The position numbers and the translations under genes are program-made. From positions 48,553 to 112,552 of the forward strand of contig NZ_JARWOP010000385.1 in the NCBI RefSeq assembly GCF_029868745.1: DNA of 64,000 bases, read 5' to 3'. The notes beneath the pieces are model-generated. The model was not told the origin of the DNA. It worked only from the letters and a program-made list of their open reading frames with translations, and made no database searches. Every line of letters starts with the position of its first letter. Positions within the stretch are counted from its first letter, which is position 1. Origin of the DNA: Nocardia wallacei (GTDB lineage Bacteria > Actinomycetota > Actinomycetes > Mycobacteriales > Mycobacteriaceae). Positions 1 through 8,258 of this stretch are shown here, in pieces.

Positions 1-24
1 CGTTTCCGAATCAACGTCAAATAG
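1..24 (+). CDS. 3' end of an upstream gene (7 codons plus stop)
   Basis: The first 24 bases read in frame 1 as RFRINVK followed by TAG. The stop lies 9 bp before the start of the Mce-associated gene. Short basic or aromatic tails of this kind are common on Mce-associated proteins, which often come in tandem at the end of mce operons. The identity is inferred from position only; nothing else of the gene is in the window. Confidence 0.4.
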   Translation, partial: RFRINVK

Positions 25-33
25 GGACAGAGC

Positions 34-630
34 ATGACCACAGCAACAGACGAAGACACCACCCGCACCACGCCGGAGGACCGGCCCGAACCGTCCGCGC
101 CGCAACCACGCACGCTCTCGATCCGGCTGTCGACGGTCCTGCTCACCGCGGCGATCGCCGGGCTCCTCATCGCCACGGTGGTGTTCGCGGGACTCTACTG
201 GTCGGCGCGGTCCACCCTCGCCGACCGCGACGCCCGCGCCGCCGACGACCGCCGCGCCGAGCAGATCGCCACCGACTACGCGGTCGGTGCGTCCACCATC
301 GACTTCCACGACGTCAAGGGCTGGATCACCCGGCTGCAGGCCGGGACCACACCGCAGCTCTCCGCCAAATTCGACGCCACCGCACCGCAATTGGAGCAGA
401 TCCTGCTGCCGCTGCAATGGACCTCGAAGGCGACGCCGCTGTCGGCGGCCGTGACCTCCGAATCGGGCGGCATCTACAAGGTCAACGCCTACCTCAACGT
501 GAATTCGACCAGCGCGCAGACGCCCGACGGCGCGCAGACCACCGTCACCTACTCGCTCACCATCGACCGCAACGACGGCTGGAAGATCACCGACGTCGGC
601 GGCCTGCAGAACGCGCTGCCGACGAAGTAG
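34..630 (+). CDS. Mce-associated membrane protein
   Basis: This 198-residue protein has a Pro/Thr-rich cytoplasmic N-terminus, one transmembrane helix at about residues 33-55 (TVLLTAAIAGLLIATVVFAG) and an extracytoplasmic domain of about 140 residues. The C-terminal part (VTYSLTIDRNDGWKITDVGG) is the NTF2-like end typical of Mce-associated proteins. These proteins accompany MCE lipid-import complexes and are thought to stabilise or assist them in the cell envelope. An AGGGACAG ribosome site lies just upstream of the ATG. The 9-bp spacing to the preceding stop suggests it is the last or a late gene of an mce operon that extends off the left edge. Confidence 0.85.
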   Translation: MTTATDEDTTRTTPEDRPEPSAPQPRTLSIRLSTVLLTAAIAGLLIATVVFAGLYWSARSTLADRDARAADDRRAEQIATDYAVGASTIDFHDVKGWITRLQAGTTPQLSAKFDATAPQLEQILLPLQWTSKATPLSAAVTSESGGIYKVNAYLNVNSTSAQTPDGAQTTVTYSLTIDRNDGWKITDVGGLQNALPTK

Positions 631-640
631 GGGCGCGTCC

Positions 641-1561
641 TCATCGGGTGTCGGCGAGATGCCTTCGGAGGAAACGGGTCTGGTGCTCGACCGCCGCGGC
701 GAAGCACGGCCGGTCCGGAAAGAGATCGAAGTGGTCGCCGGGATAGTGCCGGACCTCCGCGCGCGCCTTGAACGCCACCTTCGCCGCGGCGTGCGGCGGC
801 GCCACCCGATCGAAATCGGCGATCTGCACCAGCACGGGGGCCGAGATGCGACCGGCGTGCCTGCCGACCCGATAGCCGCCGAGTTCCAGGGCGGCCGCGG
901 CGTCCACCTCGTTGCGCCAGGTCGGTCCCGCCAGGGCGAGATAGTTCTCCCGGTAGCCGTCGGCGGTCAGCGCGGCGCGGTCCCCGGGGTTGCCGACCAG
1001 TGGCATGGTCACGGGCTCGCGGCCCAGCCGGGCGGACAGCGCGCTGCGCACGGCAGTGACGGTAGAACCGGCAATCGCCTTGGCTCCCAGCTCTTTCCAG
1101 GCCAGCACCCCGGCAGCGGGTCCCGAGACCAACGGGACCATCGCGATGACCGCGCACACGTCGGACCGGTCCGGGGCCAGGGTCAGCGCGTGGCCGCCCG
1201 ACATCGACACACCCCACAGCACCACGCGCCCGGGGTCCACGCCCGGTTGCCGCCCGGCCGCCTCGATCGCGGCGCGGTAGTCCGCCAGTTGCGCCGCCAT
1301 CGACACCCGCTGCCGCGGCTGTCCGCCGGATGCGCCGAAACCCCGGTAGTCGAAGGCGAAGACGGCCAGTCCCAGCTCGCGCAGCGCGTGCGCGAACGGC
1401 ATCAGCCCGGAATCCTTGGTGCCGCCGAAACCGTGCGCCATCACCACGACGGGGCAGCGCCCGGACCGTTCCAGCGGCCCGCCCGCGCCCGGATCGAAAA
1501 ACCAAGCGTCACAGTCGGTTCCGTGCGAGTCGAAACGGACGCGCCGATGGTCCGCGGTCAT
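641..1561 (-). CDS. alpha/beta hydrolase
   Basis: The 306-residue protein has an alpha/beta-hydrolase fold: HGFGGTKDSG oxyanion-loop region near residue 42, nucleophile elbow GVSMSGGH, a late acid (ADFDRVAP) and a C-terminal His (GDHFDLF). The elbow does not match GxSxG strictly, as in the GTSFSGGH group of hydrolases. The ATG overlaps the stop of the upstream flavin monooxygenase by 4 bp (ATGA), so the two are translationally coupled. A plausible role is hydrolysis of an ester or thioester made or used by that monooxygenase; the substrate is unknown. It converges with the Mce-associated gene and leaves only 10 bp between stops. Confidence 0.85.
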   Translation of the reverse strand: MTADHRRVRFDSHGTDCDAWFFDPGAGGPLERSGRCPVVVMAHGFGGTKDSGLMPFAHALRELGLAVFAFDYRGFGASGGQPRQRVSMAAQLADYRAAIEAAGRQPGVDPGRVVLWGVSMSGGHALTLAPDRSDVCAVIAMVPLVSGPAAGVLAWKELGAKAIAGSTVTAVRSALSARLGREPVTMPLVGNPGDRAALTADGYRENYLALAGPTWRNEVDAAAALELGGYRVGRHAGRISAPVLVQIADFDRVAPPHAAAKVAFKARAEVRHYPGDHFDLFPDRPCFAAAVEHQTRFLRRHLADTR

Positions 1562-2934
1562 CGGACCACCTCCTGCCCGATCGGCCGCTCCCCCACCCGC
1601 GACCAGCGCGGCGGGCCCGCGCTCGCGGCCCGGCGGGCTCCTTCCGGTAGCTCGCGCACGCGCATGTCGTGCTCGTAGAGGAAGTAGTCCACCTGCTGGG
1701 TGTGCCGCGGGCGGTCGAGCATGTGCCCGGTGTAGCGCTGCTGGTCGGTCACGATCACCCGGCGCATCTCGGCCTCGGCGGGCAGCCGGTAGCGGCCGAC
1801 CGCGTAGGCGCCGACAAGCCGGGCCTGGCATTCCACGAACGGGAACAGTGTCGGCGTCGCCTGCGCGAATCCGGCGAACACCAGATCCTCGAGGCCCGGC
1901 AGGAACATTCGCTTGTACAGGTCGATCCGGTTGCCCGGGGCGCTGATGAACTCGGGATCGAAGAACGGGAAGGTGATGTTGTAGCCGGTGGCGTAGATGA
2001 TCACGTCGAAGTCGTCGCTGCTGCCGTCCCGGAAATGTACGGTGCGGCCGTCGAGCCGGGCGATATCCGGTTTGGGCAGCACGTCGCCGGAACCCAGCCG
2101 CAACGGCAGTTCCACCGATTGGGTCGGATGCGCCTCGAAGAACTTGTGATTGGGCGTCGGCAGCCCGTAGTTCTCCGGCCTTCCCGCCGTCAGCGGCTGG
2201 CCCCATTGGACCACCTTGCGCTGCCACGACGCCGGGATATACGGGAAGGTGCGGAAATACTTGTCGGCCGGACGCCCGGCGATGTACTTCGGCACGATCC
2301 AGGCGCCCGAACGGGTCGACAGCGTGAGCCGGTTGCCCAGCGCCTTCGACGACAGCTCCACCGCGATGTCGGCCGCGCTGTTACCCAGGCCCACCACCAG
2401 GATGCGCTGGTCCCGGAAGTCCAGCGGGGTGCGGGGATCGATGTAGTGGTGCGCGTGCAGCGTCTCGCCGGTGAACTCGCCCGGGAAGTCGGGGTAGCGC
2501 GGGTCCCAGTGGTGCCCGTTGGCCACCACCAGCAGATCGAACCGGCGCGACTCGCCGCGCTCGGTCTCGAGTTCCCAGCCGCCCCCGGGCAGCCGCCGCG
2601 CCGCGGTGACGCCGTTGCGGAACTCGATCGCCGACGCGAGATCGAAAGCAGCGCAATAGTCGTCGAGATACCGCTTGATCTGCGTGTGGTGCGGGAAGTC
2701 CGGATAATCCGCCGGCATCGGGAAGTCCCGGAACGACAACTGATGCTTGGAGGTGTCGATATGCAGCGACCGGTAGGCGCTGCTGTGGCCGTTCGGATTG
2801 CCGAATGCCCAGTTGCCGCCGACCCGGTCGGACGATTCGAAGCAGACGTAGGGCACGCCGTAGTCGGCGAGCATCTTGCCGGCCGTCAGCCCGCTGATGC
2901 CGGCGCCGATGACGGCCGTCCGCGGTAGATACAT
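1558..2934 (-). CDS. flavin-containing monooxygenase (class B)
   Basis: This 458-residue enzyme carries an N-terminal FAD Rossmann motif (GAGISG, about residues 10-15), the FMO signature FTGETLHAHHY in the form FxGxxxHxxxY rather than the Baeyer-Villiger form ending in W, and a second NADPH Rossmann motif (GLGNSAADIAVEL). Such enzymes insert one oxygen atom at a soft nucleophile (N, S) or a ketone, using NADPH. It is the first gene of a two-gene operon with an alpha/beta hydrolase and is divergent from a TetR regulator. The promoter region between them holds two perfect inverted repeats, so repression by that TetR is likely. Confidence 0.9.
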   Translation of the reverse strand: MYLPRTAVIGAGISGLTAGKMLADYGVPYVCFESSDRVGGNWAFGNPNGHSSAYRSLHIDTSKHQLSFRDFPMPADYPDFPHHTQIKRYLDDYCAAFDLASAIEFRNGVTAARRLPGGGWELETERGESRRFDLLVVANGHHWDPRYPDFPGEFTGETLHAHHYIDPRTPLDFRDQRILVVGLGNSAADIAVELSSKALGNRLTLSTRSGAWIVPKYIAGRPADKYFRTFPYIPASWQRKVVQWGQPLTAGRPENYGLPTPNHKFFEAHPTQSVELPLRLGSGDVLPKPDIARLDGRTVHFRDGSSDDFDVIIYATGYNITFPFFDPEFISAPGNRIDLYKRMFLPGLEDLVFAGFAQATPTLFPFVECQARLVGAYAVGRYRLPAEAEMRRVIVTDQQRYTGHMLDRPRHTQQVDYFLYEHDMRVRELPEGARRAASAGPPRWSRVGERPIGQEVVR

Positions 2935-2954
2935 CGTCGGTCCCTTCCGAGGGT

Positions 2955-2980
2955 GTAGACAGTTTGAGAATTATGTCTAC
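2955..2980. promoter_or_regulatory. operator candidate 1, GTAGACA-N12-TGTCTAC
   Basis: A perfect inverted repeat with 7-bp arms and a 12-bp spacer lies 20 bp upstream of the flavin monooxygenase start. The same layout (GTATACA-N12-TGTCTAC) recurs at 5875-5900 between two other divergent genes. It is a probable binding site of the neighbouring TetR regulator. Confidence 0.6.
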
Positions 2981-2982
2981 TG

Positions 2983-3008
2983 ATGGACAGAATCTCAGAT
3001 CTGTCCAT
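2983..3008. promoter_or_regulatory. operator candidate 2, ATGGACAG-N10-CTGTCCAT
   Basis: A second perfect inverted repeat, with 8-bp arms and a 10-bp spacer, lies directly upstream of the TetR gene and only 2 bp from operator candidate 1. The arms share GACA with the first site. It probably controls the regulator itself or gives cooperative binding across the divergent promoter. Confidence 0.55.
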
Positions 3009-3067
3009 AGGTTGCTATGGTTTTCGCGGAACCGGTGGCGATGGACCTTCGAGGGAGAGCGGGGCGT

Positions 3068-3670
3068 GTGACCGAGGCACCGACTACGCAGGTGGTGGAC
3101 CGGCTGCTCGACGCCGCCCAGACGTTGCTGGCGCGCAAGGGGATTCGCGCCACCACCGTCATCGAGGTCGCCGAGGAAGCGGGGGTGTCGCGGGCCTGGC
3201 TGTACCGGCACTTCCCGGACAAGTCGGCGCTGCTGGGCGCGGCGATCGTCCGGCTGAGCGACTCGTTCTGGAACGACGCGCGCGCCCAGCTCGACACCTT
3301 CGAGACCTTCACCGAACAGCTCGTGGCGGGGGTGCGCATCGGCCGCCACGCCTACGAGGACCCGGGCGCCCTGCCCCTGCGGCTGCGCGTCACCGAGCCG
3401 GAGGAATTCGCCGCGTGCGCCGGCGCGGGGGTGTCGGGGCTGGTCCCGGATCTCGGGGCGTTCTGGCTGCCCTATGTCGAAGCGGCGGTCCGCCGGGGCG
3501 AGATCCATCGCGATCACGATCCCCGCGAGGTGTCGGAATGGGTGGCGCGGGTGCTGATCAGCCTGGGCACCATGCCCGGCGAGACGGTGGACGCGGACGA
3601 CCCCGCCGCCGTGCTGCGCCAGGTGCGCCGCTTCGTGATGCCCGCGCTGCGAACCGATCCCGGACGCTGA
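3068..3670 (+). CDS. TetR/AcrR family transcriptional regulator
   Basis: This 200-residue protein has the TetR helix-turn-helix at its N-terminus (ARKGIRATTVIEVAEEAGVSRAWLYRHF) and a variable ligand-binding half. I prefer the GTG start at 3068, which has a GAGGGAGAG ribosome site 8 bp upstream. An in-frame ATG at 3017 would add 17 residues but has no such site. It is divergent from the flavin monooxygenase operon and convergent with the phosphotransferase (11 bp between stops). Two inverted repeats sit in the divergent promoter and a third copy lies at 5875-5900, so this is the likely regulator of the whole redox block. Confidence 0.88.
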   Translation: MTEAPTTQVVDRLLDAAQTLLARKGIRATTVIEVAEEAGVSRAWLYRHFPDKSALLGAAIVRLSDSFWNDARAQLDTFETFTEQLVAGVRIGRHAYEDPGALPLRLRVTEPEEFAACAGAGVSGLVPDLGAFWLPYVEAAVRRGEIHRDHDPREVSEWVARVLISLGTMPGETVDADDPAAVLRQVRRFVMPALRTDPGR

Positions 3671-3681
3671 CCGCCGCCCGG

Positions 3682-4737
3682 TCAGCGCAGCCCGCCGGGG
3701 GCCAGATCGTCGATCGCGGCGGCGCTGCGGGTGAGCATGGTGTGGAACATCCGGTCCCCGCGTTCGGTGGATTGCGCCGCGCCGCAACCGAAGACGATGA
3801 TCAGCGGGGCCTGGATCAGCTCGGTGGTGTAGTCGTGCCAGCACTGTTCGAGGGAGTAATCCGTGACGCCGTGCCGCAGCAGCGCGGCGTGGTAGTCGGC
3901 GACGATCGCGCGTTCGTGCGCGCGGCGGTCCGCGATGGGCAGGCTGGTGGCGAGCAGAAAGCCGATGTCGCGCAACGGTTGTCCGGGTGTGATGGCCTGC
4001 CAGTCGATAAACGTCACCGACCCGTCGGGCCCGAACATCACATTGTCCACGCGCAGATCGCCGTGCAGTAGCGCGAAGTGCCGCACCGGGGTGACCAGCC
4101 AGTCCCCGGCCGTCGCCACGAGCCAGTCGAGGGCGGCCAGTTCCAGCGCGCTCAACCGGTCGGCGAAGCGGTCCCGGAAGGCGTCGGTCATCGGGGCGAG
4201 CACCGAATCCATCAGTTCGCGATCCGCTTGCATCGGCAGCGCCAGGCCCGGCTCGGCGAACAGGGTGTCGTCGCACCAGCGCGGTCCGTGCAGGCCCGCC
4301 GCCGCGACGGCGATGGTCCGCGCCTGGTCGACGCCGCAACCGGCGATCTGATCGCCCTGCGTGGCGGGCGCGAGATCATCGAGCAGCAGCACGAATTCGG
4401 CGCCCGAGTCCGACAGCGCCGAGCCGTAGCAGCGCGGCAGCGGTACCCGCACCGTGGCGGCGAGGTTGCGGTAGAACCGCACCTCGTTGCGGAACGCGCC
4501 GCTGCCGAAACTGCGCTGATCCGCCGAACCGGTGGCGAGCTTGGCGACCATCGTGGACGGCAGCGCGGTAGCGTCGCGGTAGCGCAGCGCCAGCCGGTAG
4601 CTGCCCGCCATCTGGCCGGAACCCACCGGTGTCGACGCGACACCCTCGACGGTCACGTCGTGGCCGTGCGACCGCAGCAGCGCGGTCAGCCACTCCGGGG
4701 TGAGTTCGGTTGCGCTGGTGGGGATATCGAGCGACAT
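3682..4737 (-). CDS. aminoglycoside-phosphotransferase-like (APH/EcKinase fold) protein
   Basis: The 351-residue protein has the small-molecule kinase core: Brenner motif HGDLRVDNVMF (about residue 220) with catalytic Asp and Asn, and the metal-binding Asp in FIDWQ about 20 residues later. Actinobacterial members close to this group often sit beside acyl-CoA dehydrogenases or F420 enzymes and act on unknown small molecules; antibiotic resistance is not implied. The start lies 2 bp after the stop of the LLM oxidoreductase, so the two form an operon. The substrate is unknown. Confidence 0.8.
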   Translation of the reverse strand: MSLDIPTSATELTPEWLTALLRSHGHDVTVEGVASTPVGSGQMAGSYRLALRYRDATALPSTMVAKLATGSADQRSFGSGAFRNEVRFYRNLAATVRVPLPRCYGSALSDSGAEFVLLLDDLAPATQGDQIAGCGVDQARTIAVAAAGLHGPRWCDDTLFAEPGLALPMQADRELMDSVLAPMTDAFRDRFADRLSALELAALDWLVATAGDWLVTPVRHFALLHGDLRVDNVMFGPDGSVTFIDWQAITPGQPLRDIGFLLATSLPIADRRAHERAIVADYHAALLRHGVTDYSLEQCWHDYTTELIQAPLIIVFGCGAAQSTERGDRMFHTMLTRSAAAIDDLAPGGLR

Positions 4738-4739
4738 GG

Positions 4740-5843
4740 TCACCTCACTGCTGCGGCGGTGGCGCCGGGGTTCACGGGCGGACGGCGATCGGCCGGGCGG
4801 ACGGCCCGGTAGGCGGCCACCACCGGAGCGAGTTCGGCGGGCGTGGCGCCGTGCAGGATGACCGAGTCGACGCCGAGGGTGAACTGCCGGGTCACGGCCG
4901 CGGCGCAGTCGGCGGCGGATCCGGTGGCGCAGTCGCGCACCCAGGCGTCCGGTATCACCGCGGCCAGTTCGCGCAGTTCGGCCGGTGTCGCGGTGGCGTC
5001 GATCGCGCCGCGCGCCCCGGAGAACGCGGCACTCGCGCGGACGCGGTCGAGATCGCTTGCCCGCCAACGGTTCGCGCGCATCAGAGCGTCCGGGTAGCCC
5101 TGCAGGTAGGTGGCCAGCCGACCGTACAGGCGGCGCAGCCGTTCCCTCTCGGCGTGCTGCTCGTCGACGGTCGCCAGCACCGCCCAGATCCGCACCGACG
5201 CCGGGTCGCGCCCGGCGCGTTCGGCCGCCGCGCGCACGGTGCCGACCGCCGCCGCGGTCGCCTCGTCGCCGAGAAACGTGTGCAGGACCACCGCGTCGGC
5301 GATCCGACCGGCGAGAGCGAGCGTACGAGACCCCATGGTGGCCAACAGGATCGGCGGCGGCGTCGCCAGGGTGACACCGAGATGCAGCGCCGGGTACGCG
5401 CCGATCAGGCCGTCGTGCCCGATCACGGTCTCGCCGCGCCACAGGCGGCGCAGCAGGTCCGCGAATTCGGCCAGCTGCGCCCCGGTCACAGTGGGCAGGC
5501 CGAGCACCTGCCACTGGGCGGTGATCCCCCGCCCCAGCCCCAACGCGAACCGGCCGCCGGACAGCTCGGCGAGCGTCGCCCCCATCGTGGCCGTCACCAG
5601 CGGATGCCGGGTGTGGTGATTGGTCGCGGCGGTGGCGACCCCGAGCCGGGGCGCGGCCACGGCGAGCGCCCCCGACAGCACGGCGGCGTCCTTGACATTG
5701 AATCGCTCGGAGACGAACGCCGCCCCCAGACCGATCCGCTCCGCCTCGGCCGCCTCCGCGACGAGTTCGGCGGGCCGCACCGGATGCCGCGACAGCGTGT
5801 AATACCCCAGCTCGGTGAGCAACTCGGGCCCGGGATCGATCAT
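4740..5843 (-). CDS. LLM class F420-dependent oxidoreductase
   Basis: This 367-residue TIM-barrel protein belongs to the luciferase-like monooxygenase superfamily. Recognisable segments are AERIGLGAAFVSERF near the N-terminus, the TNHHTRHPLVTA strand and the GGRFALGLGRG motif (about residues 95-107). Actinobacterial members of this shape usually use F420 rather than FMN. The gene leads the operon with the phosphotransferase and is divergent from the CoA-disulfide-reductase-like gene. The shared intergenic region carries a copy of the TetR-type operator. Confidence 0.85.
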   Translation of the reverse strand: MIDPGPELLTELGYYTLSRHPVRPAELVAEAAEAERIGLGAAFVSERFNVKDAAVLSGALAVAAPRLGVATAATNHHTRHPLVTATMGATLAELSGGRFALGLGRGITAQWQVLGLPTVTGAQLAEFADLLRRLWRGETVIGHDGLIGAYPALHLGVTLATPPPILLATMGSRTLALAGRIADAVVLHTFLGDEATAAAVGTVRAAAERAGRDPASVRIWAVLATVDEQHAERERLRRLYGRLATYLQGYPDALMRANRWRASDLDRVRASAAFSGARGAIDATATPAELRELAAVIPDAWVRDCATGSAADCAAAVTRQFTLGVDSVILHGATPAELAPVVAAYRAVRPADRRPPVNPGATAAAVR

Positions 5844-5874
5844 GCCCCAAATCTAGAACGAGTCCCGAGACTCG

Positions 5875-5900
5875 GTATACAGATTCGAAAAATTGTCTAC
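5875..5900. promoter_or_regulatory. operator candidate 3, GTATACA-N12-TGTCTAC
   Basis: The repeat matches operator candidate 1 (2955-2980) in 13 of 14 arm positions and in spacer length. It lies between the divergent starts of the LLM oxidoreductase (5843) and the CoA-disulfide-reductase-like gene (about 5918), where one bound repressor could control both directions. Confidence 0.6.
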
Positions 5901-5917
5901 TGCGTAACGTGACCCGC

Positions 5918-7303
5918 ATGAGCGAACGTGTGGTGATCGTCGGCGCGGACGCGGCCGGGATGTCGGCGGCGTCGCAGGCCCGCAGGCTGCGGACGGCGAG
6001 CGAGCTGGACATCGTGGTGTTCGAGCGCGGGCACTTCACCTCCTACTCGGCGTGCGGTATCCCCTACTGGGTCGGCGGCGACGTGGACGACCGCGACGAC
6101 CTGATCGCCCGCACGCCCGAGGAGCACCGGGCCCGCGAGATCGACCTGCGGCTGCGGACCGAGGTGCGCGAGATCGACGTGCCCGGTCGCCGGGTCCGTA
6201 CACACGACCTCGAGACCGGCGCCGAAACCTGGACGGACTTCGACAAACTCGTGCTCGCCACCGGCGCGAGCCCGATCCGGCCGCCGCTGCCCGGCATCGA
6301 CGCCGCCGGGGTGCACGGCGTGCAGACGCTCGACGACGGCCAGGCCCTCATCGACACGCTCGACTCCACCCGGGGCCGCCGCGCGGTGGTGGTGGGCGCC
6401 GGGTACATCGGCGTCGAGATGTCGGAGGCGCTGATCAACCGCGGCTACCAGGTGACGATGCTCAACCGCGGCGCCGAGCCCATGTCCACCCTCGACCCCG
6501 ACATGGGCGTCCTGATCCGGAAAGCCATGCAGGGCCTGGGGATTCACGTCGTCGACGACACGGAGGTGACCGCCATCCACACCGACGCGCAGGGCCGGGT
6601 CCGCGCGGTCGCCGCCGACGACGCCGAATATCCGGCGGACGTGGTGGTACTCGGCCTCGGCGTCCGCCCCGCCACCGAGCTGGCCCGCGCCGCGGGGCTG
6701 CCGCTGGGCGCATCCGGCGGGCTGCTGACCGACCTGGCGATGCGCGTGCGCGGGCACGAGAACATCTGGGCCGGTGGCGATTGCGTCGAGGTACTGGATC
6801 TGGTGTCCGGCTCGCAGCGGCACATCCCGCTCGGCACCCACGCCAACAAGCACGGCCAGGTTATCGGCGCGGGTGTCGGCGGCGACTACGCCACCTTCCC
6901 CGGCGTGGTCGGCACCGCCGTCAGCAAGGTCTGCGATCTGGAGGTCGCGCGTACCGGCCTGCGCGAGAAGGACGCTCGCGCGGTCGGGCTGCAGTACGTC
7001 ACCGTGGTCATCGAATCCACCAGCCGCGCAGGGTATTTCCCGGGCGCCGCGCCCATGACGGTGAAGATGCTCGCGGAGCGGCGCACCGGCCGGTTGCTCG
7101 GCGTGCAGATCGTGGGCCGGGAGGGCGCGGGCAAACGCATCGATATCGCCGCCGTGGCCCTGACCGCCCGGATGACCGTCGAACAGATGACCGCCCTCGA
7201 TCTCGGCTACGCCCCGCCGTTCTCCCCGGTCTGGGATCCGGTGCTGGTGGCCGCCCGCAAGGCCGTGTCCGCGGTGCGGAAGGACGCAATTCCGATACCG
7301 TGA
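5918..7303 (+). CDS. CoA-disulfide reductase / NADH oxidase-like flavoprotein
   Basis: This protein of about 461 residues belongs to the pyridine-nucleotide-disulfide oxidoreductase class. It shows FAD motif GADAAG, a single redox Cys in SYSACGIPYW (about residue 46, the position used by CoA-disulfide reductases and NADH oxidases), the NAD(P)H motif GAGYIGVE, the FAD motif AGGDC and a C-terminal dimerisation domain (APPFSPVWDPVL). There is no added rhodanese domain. An in-frame GTG at 5909 is an alternative start; neither has a clear ribosome site, and the operator ends at 5900, so the transcript may be leaderless. A universal stress protein follows at 33 bp. Confidence 0.85.
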   Translation: MSERVVIVGADAAGMSAASQARRLRTASELDIVVFERGHFTSYSACGIPYWVGGDVDDRDDLIARTPEEHRAREIDLRLRTEVREIDVPGRRVRTHDLETGAETWTDFDKLVLATGASPIRPPLPGIDAAGVHGVQTLDDGQALIDTLDSTRGRRAVVVGAGYIGVEMSEALINRGYQVTMLNRGAEPMSTLDPDMGVLIRKAMQGLGIHVVDDTEVTAIHTDAQGRVRAVAADDAEYPADVVVLGLGVRPATELARAAGLPLGASGGLLTDLAMRVRGHENIWAGGDCVEVLDLVSGSQRHIPLGTHANKHGQVIGAGVGGDYATFPGVVGTAVSKVCDLEVARTGLREKDARAVGLQYVTVVIESTSRAGYFPGAAPMTVKMLAERRTGRLLGVQIVGREGAGKRIDIAAVALTARMTVEQMTALDLGYAPPFSPVWDPVLVAARKAVSAVRKDAIPIP

Positions 7304-7336
7304 GCATACTTCTGGCAATCACAGGGAGGGATGCTC

Positions 7337-8251
7337 ATGACGCACGGCACGAACCCCGCGGCGGATCCCCGGCCACCCGGCGACGTCGTGGTCGGGGTGG
7401 ACGGTTCCAGAGCGTCCGACAGCGCCGTCCGGTGGGCGGCCCGGACCGCCGCCGAACGCGGACGGCCGCTGCGGATCCTGCACGGCCTCGGCCTCACGAC
7501 GGCCGGGCTGCTCCTGGGATCGGATCGGATCGGCGCCTCCGACGCCCTCGAGAAGCTGCGGCGCAAGGCCGACGAGTGCGTGGCCGCCGCGGTCGCCCTG
7601 GCCCGCGAGACCGCCCCGGACCTGGATATCGACACCGAGGTCTCCGATCTGGGCCCGGCCCGGTTCCTGATCGAGCAGTCCGCGTCGGCCCATCTCGTGG
7701 TGCTCGGCGTGTCCGGCACCGGCGGCGCGCTGACCCGGCTGGGTTCCACGCTCATGGCCGTCGTCGCGCACGGGCACGGCGCGATCGTGGTCGTGCGCGG
7801 CACCGACGAAGAGGACCCGGACATGTCCGCGCGGCCGGTGGTGGTCGGCGTGGACGGGAATCCGGCCGGGCAGGCGGCGACACGTGTCGCCTTCGCCGAG
7901 GCCGCCGCCCTGGGCGTGCCGCTGGTGGCCGTGCACACCTGGAGCGATCTTCCCGTCGGCGGGCTGCCGGGCGCCCCGCCGGAACTCGACCCGATGACCG
8001 AGGCCGAGGCGCAACGCACCCTCCAGGAGCAGTTGGGCCGGTGTCAGGAGCAGTATCCGGACGTCGTGATCGTCCGCAAGGTCTATCTGTCCGGCCCGCG
8101 AGATCGCCTGATCGGCTGGTCGCGCTCGGCGCAGTTGCTGGTGGTCGGCAGTCGCGGGCGCGGCGGATTCCGCGGCCTGCTGCTCGGCTCGACCAGCCAG
8201 ACGCTGGTCCAGCAGTCGCACTGCCCGGTCATGGTCGTGCACCAACGCTGA
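7337..8251 (+). CDS. universal stress protein, two USP domains
   Basis: The 304-residue protein has two tandem USP domains (about residues 15-150 and 165-304), each beginning with VVVGVDG. The second has an intact ATP-binding motif, GSRG-x9-GST. The first has GVSG-x8-GST, one residue short, so it may bind ATP less well. I chose the ATG at 7337 because AGGGAGGG ends 6 bp upstream; the in-frame ATG at 7331 abuts that site. Tandem USPs are typical of actinobacteria under hypoxia or redox stress, which fits the flavoprotein just upstream. Confidence 0.9.
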   Translation: MTHGTNPAADPRPPGDVVVGVDGSRASDSAVRWAARTAAERGRPLRILHGLGLTTAGLLLGSDRIGASDALEKLRRKADECVAAAVALARETAPDLDIDTEVSDLGPARFLIEQSASAHLVVLGVSGTGGALTRLGSTLMAVVAHGHGAIVVVRGTDEEDPDMSARPVVVGVDGNPAGQAATRVAFAEAAALGVPLVAVHTWSDLPVGGLPGAPPELDPMTEAEAQRTLQEQLGRCQEQYPDVVIVRKVYLSGPRDRLIGWSRSAQLLVVGSRGRGGFRGLLLGSTSQTLVQQSHCPVMVVHQR

Positions 8252-8258
8252 GGCCGGG

